DNA of 64,000 nucleotides from Flaccisagitta enflata (Eukaryota; Chaetognatha; Sagittoidea; Aphragmophora): the NCBI GenBank assembly GCA_965153355.1, contig OZ231127.1, positions 7,254,001 to 7,318,000 on the forward strand, read 5' to 3'. Positions 49,515 through 62,500 of the stretch are shown in pieces; within the stretch, counting starts at the first letter, position 1; each line of letters begins with the position of its first letter. The notes below the pieces were generated by a model. That model did not search any database. It was not told the DNA's origin and saw only the letters and a list, made by a program, of their open reading frames with translations. Position numbers and translations under genes: made by a program.

Positions 49515-49697
49515 GTGATTGATTGATTGATTGATTGATTGATTCATTCATTCATTCATTCAATTGATTAAATTGATTCATTGATTGATTGATTCATTCA
49601 TTCATTCATTCAATCATTCATTCATTCATTCATTCATTCATTCATTCATTCATTCATTCATTCATTCATTCATTTATTCATTCATTCATTCATTCAT
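49515..49697. repeat. (GATT)n and (ATTC)n microsatellites
   Basis: GATT (49515-49545), then alternating GATT and ATTC, then about 95 bp of ATTC. Confidence 0.93.
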
Positions 49698-49931
49698 ATG
49701 CGACTTGAAACGGCAAAGAGTTCATTTTTTCAAAGTAGTGAGATTCCGAGTTCTGTCTTCACCTGTTTTTATTGTCCTTGACTTGTGTGCGTAATGGCCA
49801 AGGAGGAATTCCATTCCAGAATCAATCGGGATTCAATGTCTCTTTTAATTACTTTATCTCTCTCTAGATTCTTCTTCCTCTCCGCCCGTCTAGTAGGAGA
49901 GAGAAAGAGAGAGACTGGCTAGATTGTGACA

Positions 49932-50165
<234 letters not shown>

Positions 50166-50186
50166 GGGAAGCCAGACAAACAACAG

Positions 50187-50790
50187 GTCGCCCAAGGGCA
50201 ATATGTGGTCAGCGGTACCCGTTGCCCTGCTTTGCATGATTGTGAATTTGTGTGAGGGGAAGCAGGGCAGCGGCCCCAAAGGGGATGAAGTCCTGTAGAA
50301 CACAGGGGGACTTTCGTTCGTCCTTCCTGAAAACGTTGATGAGATGCTATACTCAGCTGATTGAAGGCCTTCAAGAGTCTGAGGGCTTTTCCAAGGCTAA
50401 TTTAAGGCCTGAGAGGCCAGGTTTGAGGCAGTGAGGCCTGACAGACCGGATTTGAGGCGTGAAGGGCCAGATTTGAGGCTTGAGAGGCCAGATTAAAGGC
50501 CTGAGAGGGCTAATTTGAGGCCTGCGAGGCCAGGTTTGAGGCCTGAAAGGCCTGATGAGGCCAGAGAGGGCGGATTTGAAAGGCTGGATTCAAGGCTTGA
50601 GAGGCCAGATTTGAGGCCTGAGAGGCCAGATTTGAGGCCTCAGAGGCCTGATCTGAGGCCTGGGAGGCCTGGTGGGGGGGGGGACGGACGAACCAACAAA
50701 TGAACAAACAAACAAACAAAAGAACGGATGCACGAAAGTCCCCCTGTGTTCTACAGGACTTTGCCCCCTTTGGGGCCGCTGCCCAAAAAC
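50187..50790 (+). mobile_element. Family B element, complete
   Basis: GTGGTCAGCGGTACCCGTTG, AGGGGAAGCAGGGCAGCGGC, CCCAAAGGGGATGAAGTCCT. The inner arm GTCCTGTAGAACACAGGGGG is matched inverted at about 50737-50757. The core has GATTTGAGGCCTGAGAGGCC units. Ends CCCTTTGGGGCCGCTGCCCA then AAAA. A third inner-arm type, different from 20832 and 21689. Confidence 0.87.
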
Positions 50791-51090
50791 CCACTGACAT
50801 CAAGACAGACAAAGAGACAGACGCCTGCACGGATAGATAGACAGACTAGTAGGCAGATGGAGACATAGGAATAAAGAAAGTAACAGTGACAGGCAAATAG
50901 AGACAGATGCGCACAGACAGATGCGCACAGACAAGGAGACAAGATGTTCCAAATTTGGCAACGCCCAAACCGGAGAGCATTATCGGAAGGACAGTTTTGT
51001 AATTTCCGTATTATTTTCCATATTGCTGAGCAATAACGAGTTCACATCACTGTATTCTTCAAATTCTTATCGACAGTCGCTATGATGATA
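50791..51090. other. GACA-rich then unassigned sequence
   Basis: AGACAGACAAAGAGACAGAC at 50800-50940, then sequence with no feature. Confidence 0.5.
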
Positions 51091-51258
51091 AACAAGGCCG
51101 GATACACGACAAGACAGTTGCGGATGGCTGGGCAGGGGCAGTTATCCAAAAACCATCGGTAATTCAAAATTGTGAAGGACCGACCGATGGAGCAACGGAT
51201 GGATGGACCGACAAACCTGCATTACAGGGTGTGAAGTCGCGTGTCCGCGACTAAAAAA
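51091..51258 (+). mobile_element. Family A element (GGAC subtype)
   Basis: AACAAGGCCGGATACACGAC, ACAGTTGCGGATGGCTGGGC, AATTCAAAATTGTGAAGGAC, GACCGACCGATGG core, then GTGTGAAGTCGCGTGTCCGC closing the hairpin and TAAAAAA. The distal arm reads GTTGCGGA while the hairpin keeps GTCGCG, so the two ends are only partly matched. Confidence 0.87.
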
Positions 51259-51274
51259 GCAAGAACAATGTTGA

Positions 51275-51905
51275 TGACAATGCTCAAACTGAAGCGCATC
51301 ATTTTTGAAGACAGTCTTTCAAGGCTCTCATCAATCTCCATATTCTGATAAATGACAACGACAAGAATAATGTAACTGACACTGACCATTCTATGCTCCT
51401 ATAAATCTCCAAATCTTAATCAATGATGATGATGATAAAGACAAGAACAATGACGATGACACTGTTCGAACCGGAGCGCATCATTTTTGAAGAAAGCCTT
51501 TCCAGGCCTTCATTTATCTCCATATTCTGATAAATGACAACGACAAGAACAATGTAACTGACACTGACCATTCTATGCTCCTATAAATCTCCAAATCTTA
51601 ATCAACGATGATGATGATAAAGACAAGAACAATGACAATGACATTGTTTGAACCAGAGTGCATCATTTTTGAAGAAAGCCTTTCCAGGCCTTCATTAATC
51701 TCCATATTCTGATAAATGACAATGACAAGAACAATGTATCTGACACTGACCATTCTATGCTCCTATAAATCGCCAAATCTTAATCAATTATGATGATGAT
51801 GATAAAGACAAGAACAATGACGATGACACTGTTCAAACCGGAGTGCATCATTTTTGAAGAAAGCCTTTCCAGGCCTTCATTAATCTCCATATTCTGATCA
51901 AAAAT
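51275..51905. repeat. ~183-bp tandem repeat, about 3.5 units
   Basis: GCGCATCATTTTTGAAGAAA recurs near 51294, 51477, 51659 and 51845. Each unit also contains CTGACACTGACCATTCTATG and a GATGATGATGATAAAGACAA stretch of varying length. Confidence 0.9.
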
Positions 51906-51955
51906 AGATGCGCCGGCTTTTGACTCTTATCAAAATTCGCCCTCTTTGATCCTCA

Positions 51956-52222
51956 GGGCGTGTTTCTAGTGAGCGCCAAAAACGCGTTTGTTCCCGTGAA
52001 ACGCGATAACAGCGTGAAGACATATTCAAGAATTTCAACTGTCCCATAAGGGAGTGAGCGAAGTGAGTGAGCGAGCCCGTGAACGGAGTGAGCGAGCGAA
52101 GCGAGCGTAGCAAAGCGGAGCGCTGCGGAGCGAGTGAGCGGAGTGAGCGGTGCGAGCGAACGAACGTAGCGAGCGACCGAGTGGCCCTTTCAAAACGCGA
52201 TCGTCTTTGACTAGAAACGCCC
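51956..52222 (+). mobile_element. Family C element, best preserved
   Basis: GGGCGTGTTTCTAGTGAGCG to TTTGACTAGAAACGCCC, 267 bp, with CTCA on both sides (51952-51955, 52223-52226). Inward: AAAACGCGTTTGTTCCCGTG, GTCCCATAAGGGAGTGAGCG and CTTTCAAAACGCGATCGTC. Confidence 0.9.
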
Positions 52223-52665
52223 CTCAGTCTTGCTTATCAAGCTTGGAGTGAAAATCCTGCCTTTCCATTCTTTGGCTCTTCAGGCGCTTTGATTAAGAGT
52301 GAAAGTCTTGCCATTTTCACCCTCTTATTTAGAGAGAAGCGAAGCCCATTCTCTCGCCCTTCAGAGATGGATCAATCAATTATAAGACAAAGCCCTTCCG
52401 CCCAACATTTATTAAACACATGAATCAATCTAGAAAATGCATTGGCTATCTAGGTCAATGAATTCATTTACTATCTGATATCCATGTGAGTTACAAAGAA
52501 ACTCGTTCTGTTCCCTTCGCATAGAATTAAATCCTACTCCAACGAATTTTAGTGGGCCAACAGTTAAGGGAGTAAAAATTTATGATCTGTTAAAGAGAGA
52601 ATTCTGGTAAAAGCGGGTGCGATAGAGCGGGGTTTAATTATAGATACAAGCAATCAGCTGAACAC
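52223..52665. other. Unassigned; possible half pogo-like end
   Basis: TCTTGC and TTTCACCC words. GCGATAGAGCGGGGTTTAAT near 52618 resembles the end of the MITE at 9091-9259. No gene. Confidence 0.4.
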
Positions 52666-53045
52666 TTTTTAGTCGCGTGCACGCGACTCTACACCTTGGT
52701 CTGTCAGTAGGTCGGTCCGTCCCGTAACATTTTTAAATTTTTGACGTTTTTTATCATTTTTTAACATTTTTTAGCATTTTTTAACAGTTTTTAACATTTT
52801 TTAACATTACTTAACATTTTCTGTCATTTTTGGCATTTTAACCTTTTTTAACATTTTTTAACATTTTTTAACATTTTTTTATATTTTTTTAACATTTTTT
52901 AACATTTTTTAACATTTTTTAACATTTTTTAACATCTTTTAACATTTTTTAACATCTTATAACATTTCTTAACATTTCAACATTTCTTAACATTTTGTTT
53001 GTCATTTCCAGACGCACGCGACTGTTGCCCTCTTGGGCTTGTTTT
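52666..53045 (-). mobile_element. Family A element, subfamily II, AACATTTTTT core
   Basis: TTTTTAGTCGCGTGCACGCG hairpin, GTCAGTAGGTCGGTCCGTCC, then about 270 bp of ~10-bp AACATTTTTT repeats (52725-53000), then CAGACGCACGCGACTGTTGC and CCTCTTGGGCTTGTTT. Same ends as 6695-7396 but a different minisatellite core. Confidence 0.87.
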
Positions 53046-53121
53046 ATACTGATGTGGTGGTTAAAGCGTCAATCTACTTATTTTGATGAAAAGGCCAGAT
53101 TCCTAGGCTGATTACCGCTCA

Positions 53122-54084
<963 letters not shown>

Positions 54085-54267
54085 TAGAATAGAAAGATTT
54101 CTATCAGGGGAAGAAAACATCAATGAAAAGCAAAGTTTTATCAGGAGTATAAAGTGCTACAACATCAGTGGAGGCCACAAATGATTATTGACTTTTTATA
54201 ACTTAAAACAAAAAATAATGGTTAGGTTTATACTTGTTCAACTCAGGGGTGTAAAAGTGTAAAGTAC

Positions 54268-54760
54268 CCCCCCTCAAAGCCCAGCCTCGAGGCCCAAATT
54301 CCAGTCTTGAGGTCCAAATCCCAGTCTTGAGGCCCAAATCCCAGCCTCAAGGCCCAAATCATAGCCTCAAGGCTCAAATCCTGGCCTGGAGGCCCAGATT
54401 CCGGCCTTGAGGCCAAAATCTCAGCCTGGAAGTCCTAATCCCAGCTTAGAGGGCAAGGTCCCAGCCTCCAGGCTAGGATTTGGGCCTTGAGGCTATGATT
54501 TGGGCCTTGAGGCTGGGATTTGGGCCTTGAGACTAGGATTTGGACCTCGAGACTGGAATTTGGGCCTCGAGGCTGGGCTTTGAGGGGGGGGGGGGGACAG
54601 AGGAGGAGGAGGAGGAGGAGGAGAAAATCCCCCATATGTGTGAGAGCATAGGTCATCGACCCCTTCGGGGCTGCTGCCCTGCTTTCCCTTCAACTTCAAA
54701 CCCAAACTACTTAGGCAGGGCACGGGTACCGCTGACCATCTAACGCTTTCGCGACTATTC
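54268..54760 (-). mobile_element. Family B element, left end truncated
   Basis: Core of AGGCCCAAATCCCAGCCTCA units (54280-54580), a GGAGGAGGAGGAGG run, CATATGTGTGAGAGCATAGG, TCATCGACCCCTTCGGGGCT, GCCCTGCTTTCCCTTCAACT, GGGCACGGGTACCGCTGACC and CTAACGCTTTCGCGACTATT. The right outer end is intact and matches 20832 in reverse. Confidence 0.85.
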
Positions 54761-55129
54761 TTCTTTTTATTCTTTTTTTTTCTGGAAGAAATTGGTGTCC
54801 TAACTACTTTATTGCCTCAACAAAAAGTGCTGCTATAGCAGTGGAGGTTGTACTTTTCCCTATGTCCCTGGTTCGACTAGTTGATGGTGAGAACAAGAAT
54901 TGGATGTCGTACCTACGGCTCATCCGGTCATTTTTGTCCATCATTTCACTGCTTATCAAGTTATCCACTTCTTACAAGTTACAAAACACTGAAAACCCAT
55001 TCATCTACTCATCAAATCATCGTTCCATTCTTAGATGAAACGCCTCTCTGATGCTTCATGACTTTCCCACTCGAGTTGAAGAGCCCACCTCCATTAATCG
55101 GCCTCTGACCTTCCCTCTTCCTTCTCAAT

Positions 55130-55335
55130 CATGTTTGCGTTATCTTGGGCGTGGTATCAAAATTTGCCACGAATTCATGATTAGTTAAGGGTAATACCGC
55201 CACATTCATTCCTCACACACTTCGCCACGAATTCATGATTTTTTTCTTGTAGTCATGATTTGTTAAGATGTGGCCACACCCACCCGTCACACACTTTGCC
55301 GAGAATTCATGATTCTCCCTGTATTCATGATAAAG
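55130..55335. repeat. Degenerate repeat of TTCGCCACGAATTCATGATT
   Basis: Three or four imperfect copies of CACACACTTCGCCACGAATT followed by CATGATT and a CCACACCCA stretch. Confidence 0.7.
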
Positions 55336-55695
55336 CAGCCACACCCAGTCACCTATTATCAAAACTCAGAAGCCCCGAGTCAGCTTAGATGGGGGGGGGG
55401 AGAGTGTTGGAAGTCAACCAATGGAAGTGGGTGTAAGAGTGTGGCTTCCTGTTCCTCATCATTCAATTATCATGCACAAAGATGGTAACTTAGGTAGCCA
55501 GGGGGAGTGAAAATCTAAATATCGGCAAAAAGTTTTGTTCTTGGTCCTAATGTATATTTATATGTTTGGTAAGATTATTTAACAAAGATTTGACCCATTG
55601 GCTGGCCTTAGAGGGGCGCAAACATCATCAAATTTAGCCCTAGTCCACATGAAAAGTTTTGTCAGCTGATCTTTTCCATTCAAACGATTATAGCC
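55336..55695. other. Unassigned stretch without a gene
   Basis: Contains poly-G near 55390. No coding signal. Confidence 0.4.
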
Positions 55696-55699
55696 AAGT

Positions 55700-57062
55700 C
55701 ATTTTTTGATGGATTTATGAAAAATCGGTGACCAAAATGTAGAGTTTTTCAAGGGGCGTCCATCCTTTTTTTGCGCGACCAAATCGGTCAAACCGTTCAA
55801 AAGTTATGACCGCTCAAAGATAGGTGAGCGAGAAAAAAATCCTTAAAAATATGAAAAATCTCATTTCTATTCACAATTTTTGGTACTTAAAGTGCTCCGA
55901 TTTTGATGAAATTTTACATGGAGGTAGAACATAATGTGAAGTACCTCCAGTAAAAATTTTGTTCAAATCGGTCAACTTTTAGGGGGGCAACGGCATTTTT
56001 TTTTCTTTTAATAAATCGCCGTTTTTTCAAAATTAAGGTACCTTAAGATTTTCAAAAACTAAAATGTTTTTACAAAAAAGCATCAGTAGGGTCTAATACA
56101 TGTGCTTCTGAAATTTCAGGGCCATATTTCAACTTTTCTTAGGTTACAGGTTAAAAAAAGGCCAAAAATTGGCCATTTTCGCGATTTTTGGTTTTATGGT
56201 CTTCGCGAAATTGTTATTTGACACCCGAAAAAGGCTCTCAGGGCCGCCAAATTTTTTTTGGGTATCACCAAGAGTCTTCTAAAGGAATTTTGGCCCATGG
56301 TTCATAGTTGCCTACCATATCATGGCAATGGCTCAGGCTCAAAGACGATTTTTGGTTTTTTTTTCAGAATTTTGAATTTTCGAACGCAATTTTTGGTACT
56401 TAAAGTGCTCCGATTTTGATGAAATTTCACATGGAGGTAGTCCATAATGTGTACCTCCAGTAAAAATTTTGTCCAAATCAGTCAACTTTTAGGGGGGTAA
56501 CGACATTTTTTTTCTTTAAAAAAAATCGCGAAAAAGCTGTTTTTTCAAAATTTAAGTGCCTTAGAATTTTTACAGCCTCATAATTTTTTACATTCAGCTT
56601 AATCTGGCTCCAACACATGTGCATGTGAAATTTTAAGGCTTATTTCCAAGTTTAAGATGGGTTTTAGGCCAAAAAAACGCCAAAAACGGCTATTTTGGGC
56701 ACTTTTTTTTTTTACATTCGAACACGCACCTGATATTGGGTCAAGGAAGCCTGGATTATTATTCCCCAAGGTAATGCGCACATTTCAAGACCCAACATGA
56801 TAGGTGCCACCGGACTCGCCTTTCTGACCCCCCTTTCCTTTGAGCTAGAAATCCTTATTCCTCAGACGGGATGAACCTCCTTTTTTTTCTTTCTTGTTTT
56901 TGATGGATTTATGAAAAATCGGTGACCAAAATGAAGAGTTTTTCAAGGGGCATCCATCCTTTTTTTGCGCAACCAAATCGGTCAAACCGTTCAAAAGTTA
57001 TGACCACTCAAAGATAGGTGGGCGAGAAAAAAATCCGTAGAAATATGAAAAATCTCATTTTT
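55700..57062. repeat. Duplicated AT-rich modules
   Basis: Module 1, starting TTTTTGATGGATTTATGAAA and holding CCAAATCGGTCAAACCGTTC, lies at 55703-55868 and 56897-57062. Module 2, with TTTTTGGTACTTAAAGTGCT and CCGATTTTGATGAAATTT, lies at 55880-56005 and 56389-56515. Module copies differ by a few percent, judged by eye. No frame or transposon end is clear. Confidence 0.75.
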
Positions 57063-57082
57063 ATTCATATAAACACATCTTT

Positions 57083-57714
57083 CACTACCAGCCAAAACAC
57101 GGAATGAGTTAAGGTAGAATGATCATCTTTCACTTTGTTAGTTTTTGGGTCATTGTAGTGAGAACAATATATATCTAAAGGAAACTAAATCACTTTAGGG
57201 GCGGTTTTTGAAATATATGCAAAAATGGTGTAAATCTAGTACATTTTTCATCATAACTCTTTGTGGTGAGGTTTTCTGGTATTTTTGACTGCAGATTCGG
57301 ATTTAGCGAGTGCTTTGCGGTTCGTTTGATATGTCACACTATATAGTTTTGAAAAAGAAATGAAAAGTTAATTTTTCCATCATATTGCTACAAAATACAT
57401 TTATTTTTAATGATTTTATAAAAAAATAAGTTTTTACTTCTTTTTCAAAAGTATATAGTGTGACATATCAAACTAACCGCAAGCCACCCACTGAGTCCAA
57501 ATCTGCGGTCAAAAATACTGAAATAAATCATCACAAAGAGTTATGATGAAAAATGTACTAAATTTATACTATTTTTGTATATATTTCAAAAAGCGCCCCA
57601 AAAATGATTTAGTTCTTTTCAGATTTGTATCATACACACCACAAGGGTTCAAAACCTACCAGAGTTGTAGACGATCATTTCAAGTCAACTCATTCCGTGT
57701 TCTGGCGGACAGTG
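57083..57714. mobile_element. Family E5 foldback element, 632 bp
   Basis: Inverted ends CACTACCAGCCAAAACACGG and CACTGTCCGCCAGAACACGG. Arms of about 290 bp pair with scattered mismatches (TAGTACATTTTTCATC; ATAGTGTGACATATCAAAC). CTTT flanks both sides (57079-57082, 57715-57718), a possible 4-bp duplication. No TA duplication, unlike the other foldbacks. Confidence 0.8.
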
Positions 57715-57968
57715 CTTTGTCGCAGTTTTTTTTTATATACTTCCACTCCTTATGTTTATCATGCTGAAAAGGGTGCTCCCCTATCAGCAAGAGGCTTAAT
57801 TTGAGCAATAAATGGCCGAGAACTGGCAAATAAATTGGCGGGATTGAGAGATGGCCACGTTTTTTAAAGTATATTTCAACAAAGAGGGGAAATGATGCAA
57901 AGAAAATTAAAGGTTTTACTGGGCCAGTGCAGGACTGAGAGAGGTCAAAATTGGCAAAATTGAGAACC

Positions 57969-58232
57969 AGGCCGGATACACGGGCCAAGACGGTTCGCCT
58001 GGCGTTGTTAATTCTTAGACCTATCCCTAGCTCCATCAGACCTATCCCGAGCTCTATCAGATCTATCTGGAGCTCTATCAGACCTATCCCGAGCTCTATC
58101 AGACCTATCCTGAGCTCTATCAGACCTATAACCAGCTCTATCAGACCTATAACCAGCTCTATCAGACCTATCCCTAGCTCTATCAGACCTATCCTCAGAC
58201 CTATCCGACCTATCCCCAGCTCTTTAAGACCT
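57969..58232. repeat. 21-bp minisatellite beside a family A end
   Basis: CCAGGCCGGATACACGGGCC (57968-57988) is a family A distal end. From 58015 about ten units of CTATCAGACCTATCCCGAGC follow. 21 bp is seven codons, so frames stay open on both strands. A family A element with yet another tandem core is possible, but no hairpin end is found. Confidence 0.75.
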
Positions 58233-58587
58233 GAAGAAATTCCATAAGGGGAAATCCTGATTTTCAACCGAATCCCAATTTTCAATCAAAATTCGAGAGT
58301 TTGATGAATAATCCGGTTGATGAGATAAAATGATGTCAATGTAGATTCATTTGTTATTTAATGTTTCAAAAGATGATAGAAATGGAGATAAAGTTTTGAA
58401 ATCGTCTATCTTTTTATATTTCTATTATCTTGAAATCAACTCCAAGTATCAATGGATGTAAACAAATGAGCGTCTTTTTATAATCTGGGATCTTGACCTT
58501 TAAGATCCTGGACTATAATTTCATTGATTCGACCCAATCTATCTTTGTTCCTAAAGACAGAATCTGATCTAATTTCCATTCAGCGTT

Positions 58588-59313
58588 TGTTTCAATCCTT
58601 AAGTCGCGTTTATAACAGAAAGTAAAATGCAAACACAAATTGCCTTTTATGATTGCTTTTATTTTTATGTACAACCAGTTTATTTCACGGCAATTATTTC
58701 AGAGAAATTCAGAATGAGAAAATATCATTTTAGAGAATTTCCACTACAAATTTGACAGAAGTTAATTGATAAAATCTGAATTGACAGAGAGAAAGCAAGG
58801 CCCGACAAAAAGGGGATGAAGAGGAAGGGTTTCTTTCTCTCTACAATAAGGATATCATTATCCAATAGTACAATTATTTACTTATTACAACCAATAAGAT
58901 CAGCCTATAATTGAACGGAAATTGTAAGAGAGGCGCAAAAACTAAAGGATGAGAAAGATGAAGAAGAAGTTTCCTCCCTTCTCTTACATTGACGATATTG
59001 ATATCCAATCATAATTATGATATTACTGTGACACTTATTTTCAACCAATGAGCTTTTCTTAGACTGCAATGTGAATCTCGGGACCGGAACACAGAAAATC
59101 ATACTCTTAATTCTAAGGTTGAGAACTCTCCTTCTTTAGCAATAAAGAAGAACAAGAAAATGCAGTTCTCAAAACATTCCACAATGTTATAGGCGACTAA
59201 AGTACAATCATGAGAGGAAATATGAAAGTGAATGGCAGTTTTTGACATAGGCAAGAGCCTTGCTGATCCATTCTCACCAAATAAGTCAATGACGCAAATG
59301 CACATTTTTTACA
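58588..59313 (-). repeat. Probable 3' LTR of the BEL/Pao element
   Basis: On the minus strand TTTTTGGGGACGAATG, a G-rich polypurine-like stretch, precedes TGTAAAAAATGTG at 59313, a credible LTR start. AATAAA occurs at about 58658-58663, and GAAACA closes at 58588 (TGT...ACA). Two diverged ~140-bp units (58816 and 58958 onward) each hold a CCAAT box near ACTTATT. Both edges are inferred because the 5' LTR is off the window. Confidence 0.4.
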
Positions 59314-59578
59314 TTCGTCCCCAAAAACTACTTTGAGTAGTTTTTCAAAAAACACATAAAAAGATTCTAAGACATGCTACAAAAAGGAAGGAATGTTTGT
59401 GATCAATAATCATTATGCGGCTGCACACAAGTTCTTTGATGTGAAGGTGTTGACACAAGTGTTGCAGTCGTTCGTACCAAGCCAGAGGTTACTAGCACTA
59501 TAGCCTGGTGTTTGTCCCAGGTCCACAACAAATTTAAAGCTGAATGAAGAATTGATTGTTGCGTACGCATTTTCCCTT

Positions 59579-62500
59579 TTAATCTTCGTTTCCTTCCAGA
59601 AAAACCAAATTCTGGATAGGTCTTTTGATGTCTTTGCCTTTGTTGTCCCGAAGCGTGACAGAGCGGATGTGTCCGTCACGACCCGCATGACATTCTTTGA
59701 CTCGGGCCAAAGGCCAAAGATGACGCTTCAAATTTTCCTTTTTGAGAAGAACTAGTGATCCGGGAGTGATGTCCTTTACGTCTTGGTGCCACTTTGGGCG
59801 TGGCTGGAGGGCAGGTAAGTATTCATTGATCCAACGCTTGGACCAACTTTCCTGTAGGCTTCTGAGATACTGCATTCTGGCTGAGAAAGCTGTTTGAGCC
59901 GGAGGGATTTCCGGCCATGGATCCTGTGGTTGTTGGAGTGACCTGCCGATTAACATTTCGGCGGGTGTTAATGGAACTTGATCTGGGTCATCCACTATTG
60001 GGGTCAGCGGACGTGAATTGATCTGCTCTTCAATTTTGATCATTAGTGTTCCAAGTTCTTTGTCTGTGATGAGAGATTGCCCTAAGACCTTTTTGATGGG
60101 AGTCTTAACAGAATGGACTAAACGCTCCCAAAACCCTCCCCACCAAGGGGCGGCGGGTGGGTTAAATTGCCATGTGATTTCAGGCAATAATTTTGCAGCT
60201 TTTGTGAAAGTTGATGCATTGTCACTGTAGAGGTGAAGAGGCTTTCCTCTACGGCCTGAAAACCGTGCAAATGCCATGAGAAACTCTTCTGTTGATTGGT
60301 CATTCACAATTTCTAAATGCACTCCTCTTGTTGAAGCACATGTGAAAAGAGCAATCCATCTTTTTTCTGCTGGGGCGCCGGACTCATGCCTTTGTTTTGT
60401 GAAAAGGGGTCCAGCATAATCTAGCCCTGTATGAGAGAACGGCGGAAGGGCACTTTTTCGAAATTCTGGTAAGTCTGCCATTTTTTGTTGGCACATTGGC
60501 TTATTGATCCTTTTGCATGTCATGCATGATTTTGTAACTGCTTTTACAGCTGACATTCCTTTGATGATCCAATATTTTTGACGAAGATACGCCAAAGTCT
60601 GATTTGGCCCTGTGTGAAGGTTTGAAATATGGGCATCTCGAATGAGCAACTGAGTGAGGTGAGATTTATTTGGAAGAATGATGAGATTTTTGTTTACTCT
60701 TCCGCTCATTTTTATGAGACCATCTTCCAGAATGGGATTGAACTGGATCAATTGTGAATTTTTTGGTATGGCACTTTCAGGTTGCCGTTGGACCAACCCC
60801 AACTGAGCGTCAGTGGGTTCAAAATGGGCGTTTTTCTTTTGAAGACTTTCAAACTCCACTGGAAAGTAAATCCTTTGTTCTTGGCTGATGAGCTTGGCTA
60901 ATGCCCTTTTCCTCTGTTGAACAACCAATACATTCCTGCCCGCCAAAGGGCATCCAAAGCGAATCACATACATTGTGACCCGCAATAACTTTTCCATGGA
61001 GCTGAAACGCTTTATGTCAATGATTGGTTCACAAACTTGGGTCACATTCACTGCAACCTTTCTTTTCTCAAGCTCTGGCTTTTCCATAATTGGTTGATCT
61101 GGCCAGTCTCCTGTCTTGAGAAATTCAGGACCTTCTGTCCAAAGTTTTGTTTGTTTTTCATCAAGAGGCCAAATGCCCCTGGATGGGATATCAGCGGGAT
61201 TCTGATCACCGGGTACCCACATCCATTTTGCTGAATGAGTGCTGGTTGCACGCTGGATTTCTGCAATCCTATTTCCCACAAAGGGCTTGTAGCGGGCAGA
61301 AGATGATTCTATCCACCCCAATGCGATTGTTGCGTCTGTCCATAGGTAGGTTTCAATCCCAGATTTGAAAACCTCTTCTTTTATGAAGGTAAGGAGGCGT
61401 GAACCAAGTACAGCACCCAGTAATTCCATACGTGGCAGGGTGACAACCTTGACAGGCTTAACTCTTGTCTTTGAGAGAAGAAAGAAAGATCCTTTTCCTG
61501 AGATGACATATGCAACAGCGGCATACGCTGATTCACTTGCATCCACAAAGATGTGAAGGATGAATGGAATGCCAAAAAACCTTGGGATCACAATGGTGAT
61601 AACTGTTGCTTTCTTAAATTCTTCAATTTCACGCTTTAATTCTTCTGTCAGAAGGTCATCCCAATTTGAACCCTGCCGCCATATTTTTTGCATGATAATC
61701 TTTCCCTTACAAATGAGAGGGCTGCGGACCCCAATTGGGTCCCAGAAAGAGGCAATTTTCTGCAAGTACTCTCGTTTGGTTGAAGGAACTTTGTCCCACT
61801 CTTTGTTGGGGACTTCAAGCAAGTCCTTGGCTGTATTCCATTTCAAGCCAAGCACCGTTGCTTCTTCACTATCATCTGTTCCATCAATCCTTTTTAACAA
61901 TTCTTTGTCATTGCTGTTGATTTTGTGCACTTTCATGTGCATGCTGGCAAAGAAACCTTGGATCTGGGTGAGAATTTCAACTCCCTCTTCTGTAGTGTCA
62001 AAACCACCTGGAATGTCATCCATGTATAACTCATTGAGGATGTATTCACAGGCTTTTGGAAATTTCTGTTGGATATCCTCGCGCTTTGCATGATGCTCAC
62101 AGGCAGCCATAGAGAGAAAGGGTGAAGAACCTTCTCCAAACATAACCGTTGTCTGCCTGGCAACTCCTTTATGTGTGATGATCCTATGAAGGTCTCGTTG
62201 CTTTATGGGAATCTTGAGTTGCCAGAACATCTTCTTGATGTCTGAGATGAAAGCGTTTTCTTTTTTACGAAAGTGGAGAATGGATCCAACTATGTCAGGT
62301 AACAAATTTGGTCCAACATGCTGAGCACTGTTGAGAGAGATACCAGATTTGCCTTTGAAAGAAGCATTTTTCACAATTCTTGTTGGAGTTGTTGGGTGTC
62401 CAGGTCTAATCACCAAGTGCCAAGGTAGATAGTGGACATTCCCTTTTGGCGGATATGTGTCATCCACCAGTTCAAGAACACCAAGGTCCAGCTGCTCTTC

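Noticed and set aside
57680-58285. 201-codon minus-strand frame with GLIELGI repeats
   Set aside because: It is a 21-bp minisatellite (seven codons) read through, joined to foldback sequence.
59413-59688. 91-codon minus-strand frame downstream of the retrotransposon as an env-like gene
   Set aside because: It overlaps the end of the polyprotein in another frame and has no signal peptide or membrane segment.
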